DNA of 29,501 nt from CAVYPR01 sp052145775 (GTDB lineage Bacteria; Actinomycetota; Acidimicrobiia; Acidimicrobiales; RAAP-2). The notes beneath the pieces were generated by a model. The model was not told the origin of the DNA, ran no database searches, and was given only the letters and a program-made list of their open reading frames with translations. Shown in pieces: positions 7,183 to 15,378 of this stretch (position 1 is its first letter; each line of letters starts with the position of its first letter). Where the stretch lies: positions 1 to 29,501 of the forward strand of contig JBKQNY010000214.1 in the NCBI GenBank assembly GCA_052145775.1. Reading direction: 5' to 3'. Made by a program: the position numbers and the translations under genes.

Positions 7183-8747
7183 GGGCGCTCCTCTCGGTCT
7201 ACGACAAGACGGGGCTGGTCGAGCTGGCCGGCGGCCTGGCCGAGCTGGGCTGGGAGCTGGTGGCCAGCGGCAACACCTCGGCGGCCCTGGCCGAGGCCGG
7301 CATCGACCACCAGGGGGTGTCCGAGGTGACCGGCTCGCCCGAGATGCTCGGGGGCCGGGTGAAGACCCTCCACCCCCGCATCCACGGGGGGATCCTGGCC
7401 GACCGGTCCCGACCCGAGCACATGGCCGACCTCGAGGCAGAGGGGATCGACCCGGTGGACCTGGTGGTCTGCAACCTCTACCCCTTCGCCACCGACCCCT
7501 CGGTCGAGCTGATCGACGTCGGTGGGCCGACCATGGTGCGCGCCGCGGCCAAGAACTTCGCCCACGTCGGCGTGGTGACCTCGCCGGCCGACTACGACGG
7601 CGTCCTGGCCGAGCTGCGACGGGACGGGGAGCTCTCGCCGGCGACCCGCCGGCGCCTCTCCCGGGCGGCCTTCGCCCACACCGCCGCCTACGACGCCGCC
7701 ATCGTGGCGTGGTTCGACGGCGAGGGGGACGCGGCGCCGGCCCCGGTGCCCGAGCGCACGGCGGCCGAGGCCGCGCTGGCCCCGACCATCCACCTCACGC
7801 TCGAGCGCGCCGAGATCCTCCGCTACGGCGAGAACCCCCACCAGTCCGGGGCCCGCTACCGGATGGTCCCCGGCGACAGCTGGTGGGACCGGGCGGTCCA
7901 GCACGGCGGTTCCGCCCTCTCCTACCTCAACCTCTTCGACGCCGACGCCGCCTGGCGACTCGTCCACGAGCTGGCCGCCGACGCCACCGGCCGTGACCCC
8001 GCCCTCGGGGCGGCGGTCGCCATCATCAAGCACGCCAACCCCTGCGGGGCGGCGGTGGCGACCGACCTGGCCACCGCCTACCGCCTGGCCCTCGACTGCG
8101 ACCCCACTTCGGCATTCGGGGGGATCGTGGCCCTGGGCGGCCCGGTCACGGCCGACGTGGCCGAGGCGGTGGCGGCCGGGCCCCAGGCCGACGTGGTGGT
8201 GGCCCCGTCCTTCGAGGCCGGCGCCCTCGAGCGACTGGCGGCCCGGCGCAAGGCCACCCGGCTGCTCTCGGCGCCTCCCCCCGAGCCGATCACCCGCCAG
8301 TTGCGGAGCCTCGGCTCGTCGGTGCTCGTCCAGGACGCCGACCGCTTCCTGGCCGACCCCTCCACCTGGAAAGTGGTCGGCCGGGTCCAGCCGAGCGAGG
8401 CGCAGTGGCTCGACCTGGTGCTCGCCTGGAGGGTCTGCGGCCGCACCACCTCCAACGCCATCGCCGTCGTCGGCGGGGCCCAGGCGGTGGGGGTGGGCGC
8501 CGGCCAGCAGTCCAGGGTGGTGGCGGCCGAGATCGCGGTGGCCAAGGCCGCCGAGCGCGCCCGCGGCGCCGCCGCGGCCAGCGACGCCTTCTTCCCCTTC
8601 CCCGACGGCCTCGAGGTCCTGGCCCGGGCCGGGGTGGCGGCGGTGGTCCAGCCGGGGGGATCGGTGCGCGACGACGAGGTGACCGCGGCGGCCGACGCCG
8701 CCGGGGTGGCCATGGTCCACACCGCCGAGCGGCACTTCCGTCACTGA
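7179..8747 (+). CDS. purH: Bifunctional AICAR formyltransferase / IMP cyclohydrolase
   Basis: PurH catalyses the last two steps of IMP synthesis. The 522-aa length is canonical. The N-terminal MGS-like cyclohydrolase domain (about residues 1-190) shows ALLSVYDKTGLVELA, GRVKTLHPRIHGGIL, VVCNLYPF and DVGGPTMVRAAAKN. The C-terminal formyltransferase domain shows the catalytic KHANPCG (Lys/His near residues 284-285), DPTSAFGGIVAL, SDAFFPFPDG and the end QPGGSVRDDEV...MVHTAERHFRH. The GTG start overlaps the purN stop by 4 bp, and folD starts 9 bp downstream. The operon therefore joins two formyl-THF consumers to the enzyme that makes formyl-THF. Confidence 0.97.
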   Translation: MRALLSVYDKTGLVELAGGLAELGWELVASGNTSAALAEAGIDHQGVSEVTGSPEMLGGRVKTLHPRIHGGILADRSRPEHMADLEAEGIDPVDLVVCNLYPFATDPSVELIDVGGPTMVRAAAKNFAHVGVVTSPADYDGVLAELRRDGELSPATRRRLSRAAFAHTAAYDAAIVAWFDGEGDAAPAPVPERTAAEAALAPTIHLTLERAEILRYGENPHQSGARYRMVPGDSWWDRAVQHGGSALSYLNLFDADAAWRLVHELAADATGRDPALGAAVAIIKHANPCGAAVATDLATAYRLALDCDPTSAFGGIVALGGPVTADVAEAVAAGPQADVVVAPSFEAGALERLAARRKATRLLSAPPPEPITRQLRSLGSSVLVQDADRFLADPSTWKVVGRVQPSEAQWLDLVLAWRVCGRTTSNAIAVVGGAQAVGVGAGQQSRVVAAEIAVAKAAERARGAAAASDAFFPFPDGLEVLARAGVAAVVQPGGSVRDDEVTAAADAAGVAMVHTAERHFRH

Positions 8748-8756
8748 GGTGGCCCC

Positions 8757-9611
8757 GTGACCGCGGAGCTCCTTGACGGCGAGGCCCTGGCCGCACGCAT
8801 CCGGGCCGAGGTGGCCGAGCGGGTCTCCCTGCTCAACGACGAGGGGATCCGGGTGGGGCTGGGGACCATCCTGGTGGGCGACGACGGGCCCAGCGCCCGC
8901 TACGTGGCCATGAAGCACGAGGACTGCCGCGAGGTGGGCATCGCCTCGTACCACCAGCACCTCCCGGCGACGGCGACCCAGCGGGACGTGGAGTCGGCGG
9001 TGCGCCGCTTCAACGAGGACCCCTCGGTCCACGCCTACCTGGTGCAGCTGCCGCTGCCCGGCGCCCTCGACGAGGAGCGGGTCCTGCTCGCCGTCGACCC
9101 GACCAAGGACGTCGACGGCCTCCACCCGGTCAACCTGGGCAAGCTCATGATGGGACGGCCGGGCCCGCTGCCGTGCACCCCGGCCGGCATCGTCGAGCTC
9201 CTCCACGCGCACGGCGTCCCGGTGGAGGGCCGCCATGTCGTCATCATCGGCCGCGGGCTCACCATCGGCCGCCCGCTGGCCGTGCTCCTCTCCTCCAAGC
9301 GCCGGGGCTGCAACGCCGCGGTCTCCGTCGTCCACACCGGGGTGGACGACATGGCCGCCATCGTCCGCCAGGGCGACGTGGTGGTGGCCGCGGCGGGCCG
9401 GGCCGGGCTGCTGACGCCCGAGATGGTGAAGCCCGGGGCGGCGGTCGTGGGGGCCGGGACGAGCTGGGAGGGGCGCCGGCTGCTCTCCGACGTGGACGAG
9501 GCGGTGGCCGAGGTGGCCGGGTGGATGACGCCGCGCATCGGCGGCGTCGGCCCCATGACCCGGGCCATGCTGCTGCGCAACACGGTGCGCGCCGCGGAGC
9601 GGTTGGCGTGA
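8757..9611 (+). CDS. folD: Methylenetetrahydrofolate dehydrogenase / methenyltetrahydrofolate cyclohydrolase
   Basis: FolD oxidises 5,10-methylene-THF to methenyl-THF with NADP and hydrolyses it to 10-formyl-THF, the donor for PurN and PurH upstream. The 284-aa length is typical. Motifs in order are RYVAMKHEDCREVGI (the family YxxxK catalytic lysine region), VQLPLPG, KDVDGLHPVNLGKL, PCTPAGIVELL, the Rossmann-fold VVIIGRGLTIGRPLA, and the C-terminal PRIGGVGPMTRAMLLRNT. The GTG start gives the expected N-terminus (AELLDGEALAARIR). The stop overlaps the next gene's start (GTGA), which indicates operon structure. Confidence 0.97.
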   Translation: MTAELLDGEALAARIRAEVAERVSLLNDEGIRVGLGTILVGDDGPSARYVAMKHEDCREVGIASYHQHLPATATQRDVESAVRRFNEDPSVHAYLVQLPLPGALDEERVLLAVDPTKDVDGLHPVNLGKLMMGRPGPLPCTPAGIVELLHAHGVPVEGRHVVIIGRGLTIGRPLAVLLSSKRRGCNAAVSVVHTGVDDMAAIVRQGDVVVAAAGRAGLLTPEMVKPGAAVVGAGTSWEGRRLLSDVDEAVAEVAGWMTPRIGGVGPMTRAMLLRNTVRAAERLA

Positions 9612-9964
9612 GCGCCGAGCACGACGAGCGTCCCTGGGGCACCTACACGGTGCTCGACGACGCCGACGGCCACAAGGTGAAGCGGATCGTGGTGCGCCCC
9701 GGCAAGCGGCTCAGCTACCAGCGCCACGCGCGCCGCGCCGAGCACTGGTTCGTGGTCTCGGGCCGGGGCCGGGTCACCGTCGACGGCGAGGCCCGAGAGG
9801 TGGGCCCCGGCGACTCGGCCGAGGTCCCCGTCGGCGCCGCGCACCGCATCGAGAGCGTGGGCGACACCGACCTCGTCTTCATCGAGGTGCAGCGGGGCGA
9901 CTACTTCGGCGAGGACGACATCGTGCGCCTGGAGGACGATTTCGGCCGGGTCGCCGGCGGCTGA
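9608..9964 (+). CDS. Small cupin, mannose-6-phosphate isomerase type II (ManC C-terminal) family
   Basis: This 118-aa single-domain protein matches the C-terminal cupin of type II phosphomannose isomerase/GDP-mannose pyrophosphorylase. Visible signatures are RPWGTYTVLDD, HKVKRIVVRPGKRLSYQRH, AEHWFVVSGRGRVTVDG, VPVGAAHRIES and IEVQRGDYFGEDDIVR. His40, the E/H pair at 45-46 and His79 are the likely metal ligands. It has no pyrophosphorylase domain. The family normally isomerises mannose-6-phosphate and fructose-6-phosphate for GDP-mannose supply; activity of this lone domain is inferred only. Its GTG overlaps the folD stop, so it is translated from the purine/folate operon. Confidence 0.85.
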   Translation: MSAEHDERPWGTYTVLDDADGHKVKRIVVRPGKRLSYQRHARRAEHWFVVSGRGRVTVDGEAREVGPGDSAEVPVGAAHRIESVGDTDLVFIEVQRGDYFGEDDIVRLEDDFGRVAGG

Positions 9965-9967
9965 AGG

Positions 9968-9973
9968 TACGAT
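9968..9973 (+). promoter_or_regulatory. -10 box (TACGAT) of metF
   Basis: TACGAT ends 8 nt before the metF GTG, with no Shine-Dalgarno. It lies in the 17-bp gap after the cupin stop and suggests an internal leaderless promoter. Confidence 0.45.
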
Positions 9974-9981
9974 CTGCGGTC

Positions 9982-10860
9982 GTGACGCGCATCGCCGACC
10001 TCCTGTCGGCCGGTCCGACCTACTCCTTCGAGTTCTTCCCGCCCAAGTCCGACGCCGAGCTGGCCACCCTGGCCGCCACGCTGCGCGACCTCGAGCCGCT
10101 GCGGCCGTCGTTCGTCTCGGTCACCTACCGCGGGGGCCGGGCCTCCCGCCAGCGCACCTTCGACCTGGTGACCGGGATGCTCCACACCACCTCGCTCAAC
10201 CCCATGGCCCACCTGATCTGCGTGGCCCACAGCCGCCTCGAGCTGGCCGACATCCTCGTCTCCTACCGCAAGGCCGGGGTGGAGAACCTGATGGCGCTCG
10301 GGGGGGACCTCCCGGACGACCCCTCCGAGGGCCCGGGCGAGCTGGCCCACGCGCTCGAGCTGGTGGAGCTGGCCCGGGCGGTGGGGGGGTTCTCCATCGG
10401 GGTGGCCGCCCACCCGGCCGGCCACCCCTCCTCGCCGGACCTGGCGGCCGACCGGGACCGGCTGGCCGAGAAGCTGGCCCTGGCCGACTTCGCCGTCACC
10501 CAGTTCTTCTTCGAGGCCGCCGAGTACCGCTCGCTCCTGGCCGACCTGGCCGAGCGGGGGATGGCCAAGCCGGTGCTGCCCGGCATCATGCCGGTGACCT
10601 CGCTCTCCTCGGTGCCCAGGATGGCCTCGATGGGGGCGCCGGTGCCGGCCTGGGCCGTGGCCAGGCTGGAGGCGGCCGACCGGGCGGGGGGCAAGGAGGC
10701 GGTGCGACGGGCCGGGGTGGAGATGGCCACCGAGCTCTGCCGCGAGCTCCTCGACGCGGGCGCGCCGGGGCTGCACTTCTACACGCTCAACCGCTCCAGC
10801 GCGACCCGCGAGATCTACGGGGCCCTGGGGCTCGCGCCCGAGCTGAGCGCGGCCGGCTGA
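9982..10860 (+). CDS. metF: 5,10-methylenetetrahydrofolate reductase
   Basis: MetF is the FAD enzyme reducing 5,10-methylene-THF to 5-methyl-THF for methionine synthesis. It is 292 aa, the bacterial size. The TIM-barrel motifs are visible: YSFEFFPPKSD (with the catalytic Glu), FVSVTYRGG, HLICVAHSRLEL, ENLMALGGDLPDD (the Asp region near FAD N1), SIGVAAHPAGH, TQFFFEAAEY, PGIMPVTS and GLHFYTLNRS. The usual RGDPP is here GGDLP, a mild variation. It continues the one-carbon theme of the preceding operon but has its own apparent -10 box. Confidence 0.95.
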   Translation: MTRIADLLSAGPTYSFEFFPPKSDAELATLAATLRDLEPLRPSFVSVTYRGGRASRQRTFDLVTGMLHTTSLNPMAHLICVAHSRLELADILVSYRKAGVENLMALGGDLPDDPSEGPGELAHALELVELARAVGGFSIGVAAHPAGHPSSPDLAADRDRLAEKLALADFAVTQFFFEAAEYRSLLADLAERGMAKPVLPGIMPVTSLSSVPRMASMGAPVPAWAVARLEAADRAGGKEAVRRAGVEMATELCRELLDAGAPGLHFYTLNRSSATREIYGALGLAPELSAAG

Positions 10861-10875
10861 GTGCGCCCGCCCCGA

Positions 10876-10906
10876 TTGGGGCGGGACGAGGGGTGGGCCG
10901 TAGGCT
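10876..10906 (+). promoter_or_regulatory. Promoter of icd (TTGGGG / 19 bp / TAGGCT)
   Basis: A -35-like TTGGGG (10876-10881) and a -10 TAGGCT (10901-10906) are 19 bp apart. The -10 ends 6 nt before the icd ATG, so the transcript would be leaderless. Confidence 0.45.
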
Positions 10907-10912
10907 CGGGGT

Positions 10913-12109
10913 ATGGCAGAGAAGATCACCATGGGCCCCGACGGGGTGCTGCAGGTCCCCGCTGAGCCGATCATCCCCTTCATCGAGGGCGACGGCACCG
11001 GGGTGGACATCTGGCCGGCCGCCCGGCTGGTCCTCGACGCGGCGGCGGCCCGCCACGGCCAGCGCATCGAGTGGCTGGAGGTGCTGGCCGGCGAGAAGGC
11101 GTTCAACGAGACCGGGGACTGGCTCCCCGAGCAGACCGTGACCACCTTCCGTGAGTACCTGATCGGCATCAAGGGGCCGCTGACCACGCCGGTCGGCGGC
11201 GGGTTCCGCTCGCTCAACGTGGCCCTCCGGCAGATCCTCGACCTCTACGTGTGCCTACGCCCGGTGCGCTGGTTCACCGGCGTCCCCTCGCCGGTCAAGC
11301 GCCCCGACCTGGTCGACATGGTGATCTTCCGGGAGAACACCGAGGACATCTACGCCGGGCTCGAGGTCCAGGAGGGCACCGAGGAGGCCAAGCGGCTCAT
11401 CGCCACCCTCCACGACCAGCTCGGCTGGGAGATCCGACCCGACTCGGGGGTGGGCATCAAGCCGATCTCGGTGACCGGGTCCAAGCGGCTCATCCGGGCG
11501 GCCATCCGCTACGCCCTCGACCACGGCCGGGCCTCGGTCACCCTCGTCCACAAGGGCAACATCCAGAAGTTCACCGAGGGCGCCTTCCGGCAGTGGGGCT
11601 ACGACCTGGTGAGGGAGGAGTTCGCCGACGTCGCCGTGGGCTGGGACGACTGCGACGGCAAGCCCGGCGACAAGCTGCTGGTGAAGGACAACATCGCCGA
11701 CATCACCCTCCAGCAGGTGCTCACCCGGCCCGGCGACTTCGACGTCATCGCCACCACCAACCTGAACGGCGACTACCTCTCCGACGCCCTGGCCGCGCAG
11801 GTCGGGGGGATCGGCATCGCCCCAGGGGCCAACATCAACTACGTCACCGGCCACGGGATCTTCGAGGCCACCCACGGCACGGCGCCCAAGTACGCCGGCC
11901 AGGACAAGGTCAACCCCGGCTCGGTGCTCCTCTCGGGGGTGCTCATGTTCGAGCACCTCGGATGGCAGGCCGCGGCCGACGACATCGTGCGCGCCCTGGA
12001 GGCCACCATCGCCGACAAGGTCGTCACCTACGACTTCGCCCGCCAGATGGAGGGGGCCACCGAGGTCAAGTGCTCGGAGTTCGCCCAGGCCGTGGTGGAC
12101 CGCCTGTAG
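10913..12109 (+). CDS. icd: NADP-dependent isocitrate dehydrogenase (homodimeric, E. coli type)
   Basis: This TCA-cycle enzyme converts isocitrate to 2-oxoglutarate. The 398-aa protein shows PFIEGDGTGVDIW, GPLTTPVGGGFRSLNVALRQ (substrate loop; the Ser near residue 100 is the site phosphorylated in E. coli Icd), LYVCLRPVRWF, VIFRENTEDIYAG, LVHKGNIQKFTEG, VKDNIADITLQQ and HGTAPKYAGQDKVNPGS. The Lys-Tyr after GTAP and the later Tyr/Arg in VTYDFARQMEG are the residues that specify NADP in the E. coli enzyme, so NADP use is predicted. The ATG at 10913 lies behind a -10 box. mdh follows in the same direction after 37 bp. Confidence 0.96.
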   Translation: MAEKITMGPDGVLQVPAEPIIPFIEGDGTGVDIWPAARLVLDAAAARHGQRIEWLEVLAGEKAFNETGDWLPEQTVTTFREYLIGIKGPLTTPVGGGFRSLNVALRQILDLYVCLRPVRWFTGVPSPVKRPDLVDMVIFRENTEDIYAGLEVQEGTEEAKRLIATLHDQLGWEIRPDSGVGIKPISVTGSKRLIRAAIRYALDHGRASVTLVHKGNIQKFTEGAFRQWGYDLVREEFADVAVGWDDCDGKPGDKLLVKDNIADITLQQVLTRPGDFDVIATTNLNGDYLSDALAAQVGGIGIAPGANINYVTGHGIFEATHGTAPKYAGQDKVNPGSVLLSGVLMFEHLGWQAAADDIVRALEATIADKVVTYDFARQMEGATEVKCSEFAQAVVDRL

Positions 12110-12140
12110 TTCGACCGCGCCGGCCCGGCCCGCGTAACGT
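12110..12140 (+). promoter_or_regulatory. Promoter of mdh (TTCGAC / 19 bp / TAACGT)
   Basis: TTCGAC (12110-12115) and TAACGT (12135-12140) are 19 bp apart, and the -10 ends 6 nt before the mdh ATG. The layout is the same as at icd. Confidence 0.45.
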
Positions 12141-12146
12141 GGCGGG

Positions 12147-13145
12147 ATGGCAACCGACCCCCCCCTCCATGTGACGGTCACCGGCGCCGCCGGGCAGATC
12201 GGCTACTCGCTCTTGTTCCGGATCGCCTCGGGGCAGCTCCTCGGCCCCGACCAGCCGGTGGTGCTGCGCCTGCTCGAGATCGAGCCGGCCCTGCGGGCCC
12301 TCGAAGGCGTCGTCATGGAGCTCGACGACTGCGCCTTCCCCCTCTTGGCCGGGATCGAGGCGACCTCGGACCTGAAGACCGCCTTCGACGGCACCTCGTG
12401 GGCGCTGCTGGTGGGCTCGGTCCCCCGCAAGGCGGGGATGGAGCGGGGCGACCTCCTCGGGGTGAACGGCGGGATCTTCAAGCCCCAGGGACAGGCCATC
12501 GCCGCCCACGCCTCCTCCGACGTGCGGGTGCTGGTGGTGGGGAACCCTTGCAACACCAACTGCCTCATCGCCCGGTCCAACGCCCCCGAGGTGCCCGCCG
12601 ACCGCTGGTTCGCCATGACCCGCCTCGACCAGAACCGGGCCGAGAGCCAGCTGGCCAAGCGGGCCGGGGTGCCGGTCTCCGACGTCACCAACCTGGCCAT
12701 CTGGGGCAACCACTCGGCCACCCAGTTCCCCGACTTCGGCTCGGCCCGCATCGGCGGCCGGCCCGTCCCCGAGGTCATCGCCGACCGGGCGTGGCTCGAG
12801 GGCGAGTTCCTGACCACGGTGCAAAAGCGCGGGGCGGCGGTGATCGAGGCCCGGGGCGCCTCCTCGGCCGCCTCGGCGGCCAACGCGGCGATCGACACGG
12901 TGGCCGGGCTGCGCACCCCCACCCCCGACGGCGACTGCGTCTCGGTGGCGGTGGCCAGTTCGGGCCAGTACGGGGCGCCCGAGGGGCTGCAGTTCGGCTT
13001 CCCGGTCCGCGCCGACGGCAAGGGCGGGTGGTCGGTGGTCGAAGGCGTCGAGCTCGATGCCTTCGCCGCCGAGCGGGTGCGGCTCACCACCGAGGAGCTG
13101 CTGGCCGAGCGGGCCGAGGTGGAGGCCCTGGGCCTCCTCGGCTGA
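12147..13145 (+). CDS. mdh: Malate dehydrogenase
   Basis: Mdh oxidises malate to oxaloacetate with NAD in the TCA cycle. The 332-aa sequence is of the cytosolic-like type: VTVTGAAGQIGYSLLFRIASG (Rossmann P-loop), LRLLEIEPAL (acidic NAD-specificity position), GSVPRKAGMERGDLL (mobile substrate loop with Arg), VVGNPCNTNCLIA, MTRLDQNRAESQLA (Asp near residue 161) and IWGNHSATQFPDF (catalytic His near residue 189). The ATG at 12147 gives the expected N-terminus. It is the last gene of the core metabolic run and faces a small minus-strand gene. Confidence 0.96.
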   Translation: MATDPPLHVTVTGAAGQIGYSLLFRIASGQLLGPDQPVVLRLLEIEPALRALEGVVMELDDCAFPLLAGIEATSDLKTAFDGTSWALLVGSVPRKAGMERGDLLGVNGGIFKPQGQAIAAHASSDVRVLVVGNPCNTNCLIARSNAPEVPADRWFAMTRLDQNRAESQLAKRAGVPVSDVTNLAIWGNHSATQFPDFGSARIGGRPVPEVIADRAWLEGEFLTTVQKRGAAVIEARGASSAASAANAAIDTVAGLRTPTPDGDCVSVAVASSGQYGAPEGLQFGFPVRADGKGGWSVVEGVELDAFAAERVRLTTEELLAERAEVEALGLLG

Positions 13146-13164
13146 CCCCGCCCGCGGCGGTGGC

Positions 13165-13374
13165 CTAGGAGACGGGTTGGCCGACCTCGATGCCGGCGTG
13201 GGCCAGGAAGGTCGCCTTGCGGGCCAGGGCGTCCTGCCAGACGGCCAGCTCCCGGTCGAAGTGGAGCCGGTCCCCCTCCTCGCACGCATGCTCCAGCTCG
13301 TCGAACGCCGCGTCCTCGGCGTCGAGCAGCTCGCGGTACTTCAAGAGGAAGTGGTCGTCAAGCACCTGGGACAC
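13165..13374 (-). CDS. Small hypothetical protein, acidic helical
   Basis: This 69-aa product (SQVLDDHFLLKYRELLDAED ... AHAGIEVGQPVS) has no family I can name. It is rich in Glu, Asp, Leu and Ala with helix-favouring spacing, and it has no signal peptide or membrane segment. The GTG at 13374 is preceded on the minus strand by GGGAGG about 6 nt upstream, which supports the start. Third codon positions are strongly G/C, as in the core genes. It is convergent with mdh, 19 bp from its stop. Confidence 0.6.
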   Translation of the reverse strand: MSQVLDDHFLLKYRELLDAEDAAFDELEHACEEGDRLHFDRELAVWQDALARKATFLAHAGIEVGQPVS

Positions 13375-13612
13375 GTCTGACCTCCCGTCTCCGGCCCGCG
13401 CCTAGCGGACTGACACAACCGAGACTACCGGCCCAGCCCGGGATCTGCCCGGCCCACTGTGGCCTGGCCGTTCGCCGGCAGTCGACGGCGAGCGGGCCTA
13501 CACGGCCGGTTCCGGCGAGGGCGTCATGGCCTGCGCCGGCGCAGCCCGTCGACGCACCGTGTCGTGGCCGAGACGGTGCGGCGGTGCTAGCACGTGGGGG
13601 ACGGCACTTCAC

Positions 13613-13617
13613 GGAGG
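13613..13617 (+). promoter_or_regulatory. Shine-Dalgarno of the RibD-C/DHFR-like gene
   Basis: GGAGG lies 7 nt before the ATG at 13625. It decides this start over upstream in-frame candidates, and the family N-terminus also begins here. Confidence 0.65.
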
Positions 13618-13624
13618 CGTTGAC

Positions 13625-14236
13625 ATGAGACTCACCCTGCACTCGTTCATGACCCTCGACGGGGTGTTGCAGGCGCCCGGCGGCCCCGACGAGGACCGCG
13701 ACGGCGGCTTCGCCTACGGGGGGTGGTCCTTCGCCCACGGCGACGAGGAGTGCGGCGAGGCCATGGCCGGCTGGATCGAGCGGGCCGATGCCTTCCTGCT
13801 CGGCCGCCGGACCTACGACATCTTCGCCGCCTACTGGCCCAAGATCACCGACCCATCGAATCCGATCGCCGCCAAGCTGAACGGCCTGGAGAAGTTCGTG
13901 GCCTCGAGGTCGCTGTCGTCGCTCGACTGGGAGCACTCGTCGCTGCTCACCGACGTGCCGGCCGGCGTGGCCGACCTCAAGCGTCGTCCCGGCGGCGAGC
14001 TGCAGGTGCACGGCAGCGGGAACCTCGCCCGGACCCTCATCGAGCACGACCTCGTCGACGAGTACCGGCTGCTGGTCTACCCCCTCCTCCTGGGATCGGG
14101 AAAGCGGCTCTTCACAGGGGGCGGCCGCGGCGCGGCCCTGCGGCTGACCGGCGCCAGGACCACCGGGGCCGGCGTGGTGGTCTACACCGGCGTGCCGGAC
14201 GGCCCCGTGCGCCAGGGGTCGTACCCGGAGGCCTGA
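13625..14236 (+). CDS. Dihydrofolate reductase-fold (RibD C-terminal domain) family protein
   Basis: This 203-aa stand-alone reductase-fold protein is of the RibD-C/DHFR-like family common in actinobacteria. The N-terminus RLTLHSFMTLDGVLQAPGGP and the following DRDGGFAYGGW are typical. FLLGRRTYDIFAAYWP, LQVHGSGNLARTLIEHDLVD and LVYPLLLGSGKRLF are the NADPH-fold signatures. Members are mostly of unknown substrate, and true folate reduction should not be assumed. It stands alone between a minus-strand small gene and the minus-strand ArdC-like gene, with its own ribosome site. Confidence 0.88.
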   Translation: MRLTLHSFMTLDGVLQAPGGPDEDRDGGFAYGGWSFAHGDEECGEAMAGWIERADAFLLGRRTYDIFAAYWPKITDPSNPIAAKLNGLEKFVASRSLSSLDWEHSSLLTDVPAGVADLKRRPGGELQVHGSGNLARTLIEHDLVDEYRLLVYPLLLGSGKRLFTGGGRGAALRLTGARTTGAGVVVYTGVPDGPVRQGSYPEA

Positions 14237-14365
14237 GCGGCGGGGCGCGCCGCCAGCACGGCGCAGACTCCCCGACGCGCCCCGCGTGCGGCGGCCCGTC
14301 GTCGAGCCCGCAGAGGGGGTCGGTCCCGTCGGCCACCGTCCCCCGCGCCGCGCCGGTCCCGTACA

Positions 14366-15172
14366 TCAGTGCTCCCCGCACCCCGGGGTGGCCAGGGCGG
14401 CGAGCACGCGGTCCGCCGCCAGCTGGATCCGCTCCCCCGATGCCCTGATGCCGGCGACGGCCGCATCGCCGCCGCCCGCCCACGTCGCCACGTAGCCGAA
14501 GCTGTAGTCACCGGTCTCAAGGCCGACGGCCTGGCAGACGACGTAGGCGGTCGACTCGGCCTCGAGCTCGGCCAGGGGCCGGTCGGAGAAGTCCGCGTGG
14601 AGGACGGCGTGCGCCATCTCATGGGCCAGGGTCTTCACGCGCTGGGCAGGCCGGTTGGCAGCCTCCACCCGGATGCGACGCAGGTCGTGCGAGCAGTCGC
14701 CGTTCACCCCGGGCGGCAGGGAGGCGTCCTCGACGGCGAACCCGAGGGAAGCGGCGGCGGCCACGAGCCCTTCGTAGACGCCGTGGGGATCGTCGCCCTC
14801 GAGCCGGGAGCAGACGGTGGGTAGGTCCTCGCCCTCGGTCTGGGAGACGTCGAAGACGGGGACGTGCCGGAAGCCCCGGACGACGCGCTGGGACGGCTCC
14901 CCGTCGTCTCCTTTGTTCCTGCCGACGACCGGGGCGAGGATCCAGATCGCCCTCTCGCCCCTGCGGACGGTTCGCCCCATCCGCTGCCAGGCACGGAAGC
15001 CCGCCACCCGCGTCGCCTGTGGGCACTGGTCGGCGATCAGCATGACGTTGCCGAAGCTGTAGGTGGTGAAGCGCGCCTGGACGTCGAGGTGGCGCCGCCA
15101 CTCCTCGGTGCCGGCGAGACGGGCGACGCCCTCGACCAGGCGGCCTACGAGCGCAGAGCGGTCGATGACCAT
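14366..15172 (-). CDS. ArdC-like protein: N-terminal ssDNA-binding-type domain plus zinc metallopeptidase (HEMAH)
   Basis: The 268-aa protein resembles ArdC antirestriction proteins in two parts. Residues about 20-85 resemble the ArdC N-terminal ssDNA-binding domain (RFTTYSFGNVMLIADQCP; VAGFRAWQRMGRTVRRGERA; IWILAPV). Residues 180-215 carry an ImmA/IrrE-type zinc-peptidase motif, TLAHEMAHAVLH, with acidic AELEAES as the likely third-ligand helix. Family members on mobile elements protect incoming DNA from restriction; chromosomal actinobacterial copies are of unknown role. The ATG at 15172 has only a weak ribosome site. It lies 206 bp downstream of rph on the same strand and might be co-transcribed. 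Confidence 0.8.
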   Translation of the reverse strand: MVIDRSALVGRLVEGVARLAGTEEWRRHLDVQARFTTYSFGNVMLIADQCPQATRVAGFRAWQRMGRTVRRGERAIWILAPVVGRNKGDDGEPSQRVVRGFRHVPVFDVSQTEGEDLPTVCSRLEGDDPHGVYEGLVAAAASLGFAVEDASLPPGVNGDCSHDLRRIRVEAANRPAQRVKTLAHEMAHAVLHADFSDRPLAELEAESTAYVVCQAVGLETGDYSFGYVATWAGGGDAAVAGIRASGERIQLAADRVLAALATPGCGEH

Positions 15173-15378
15173 GGGGGGCTGCTGGCCGGGCGGAGACGAG
15201 GGGTTGGGCGTGAACGCACGGGTGACAACGGTCGCCGCCTGAGCGCCGGCTGCGCCCGTTTGTCCCGATCTCGGCGGTCCACCGGACGCGATGCCCGGAG
15301 CCGGCCCATCCGGCCACGGCCGCCAGCCCTGGACCGACCCGCGATGCGGGCCCTCCCACCCCGGTCGCCCCGGATCTC

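Noticed and set aside
14238..14255. G/C hairpin after the RibD-C/DHFR-like gene as a terminator
   Set aside because: Only a 5-bp stem (GGCGG/CCGCC) without a T-run; expected by chance in such G/C-rich DNA.
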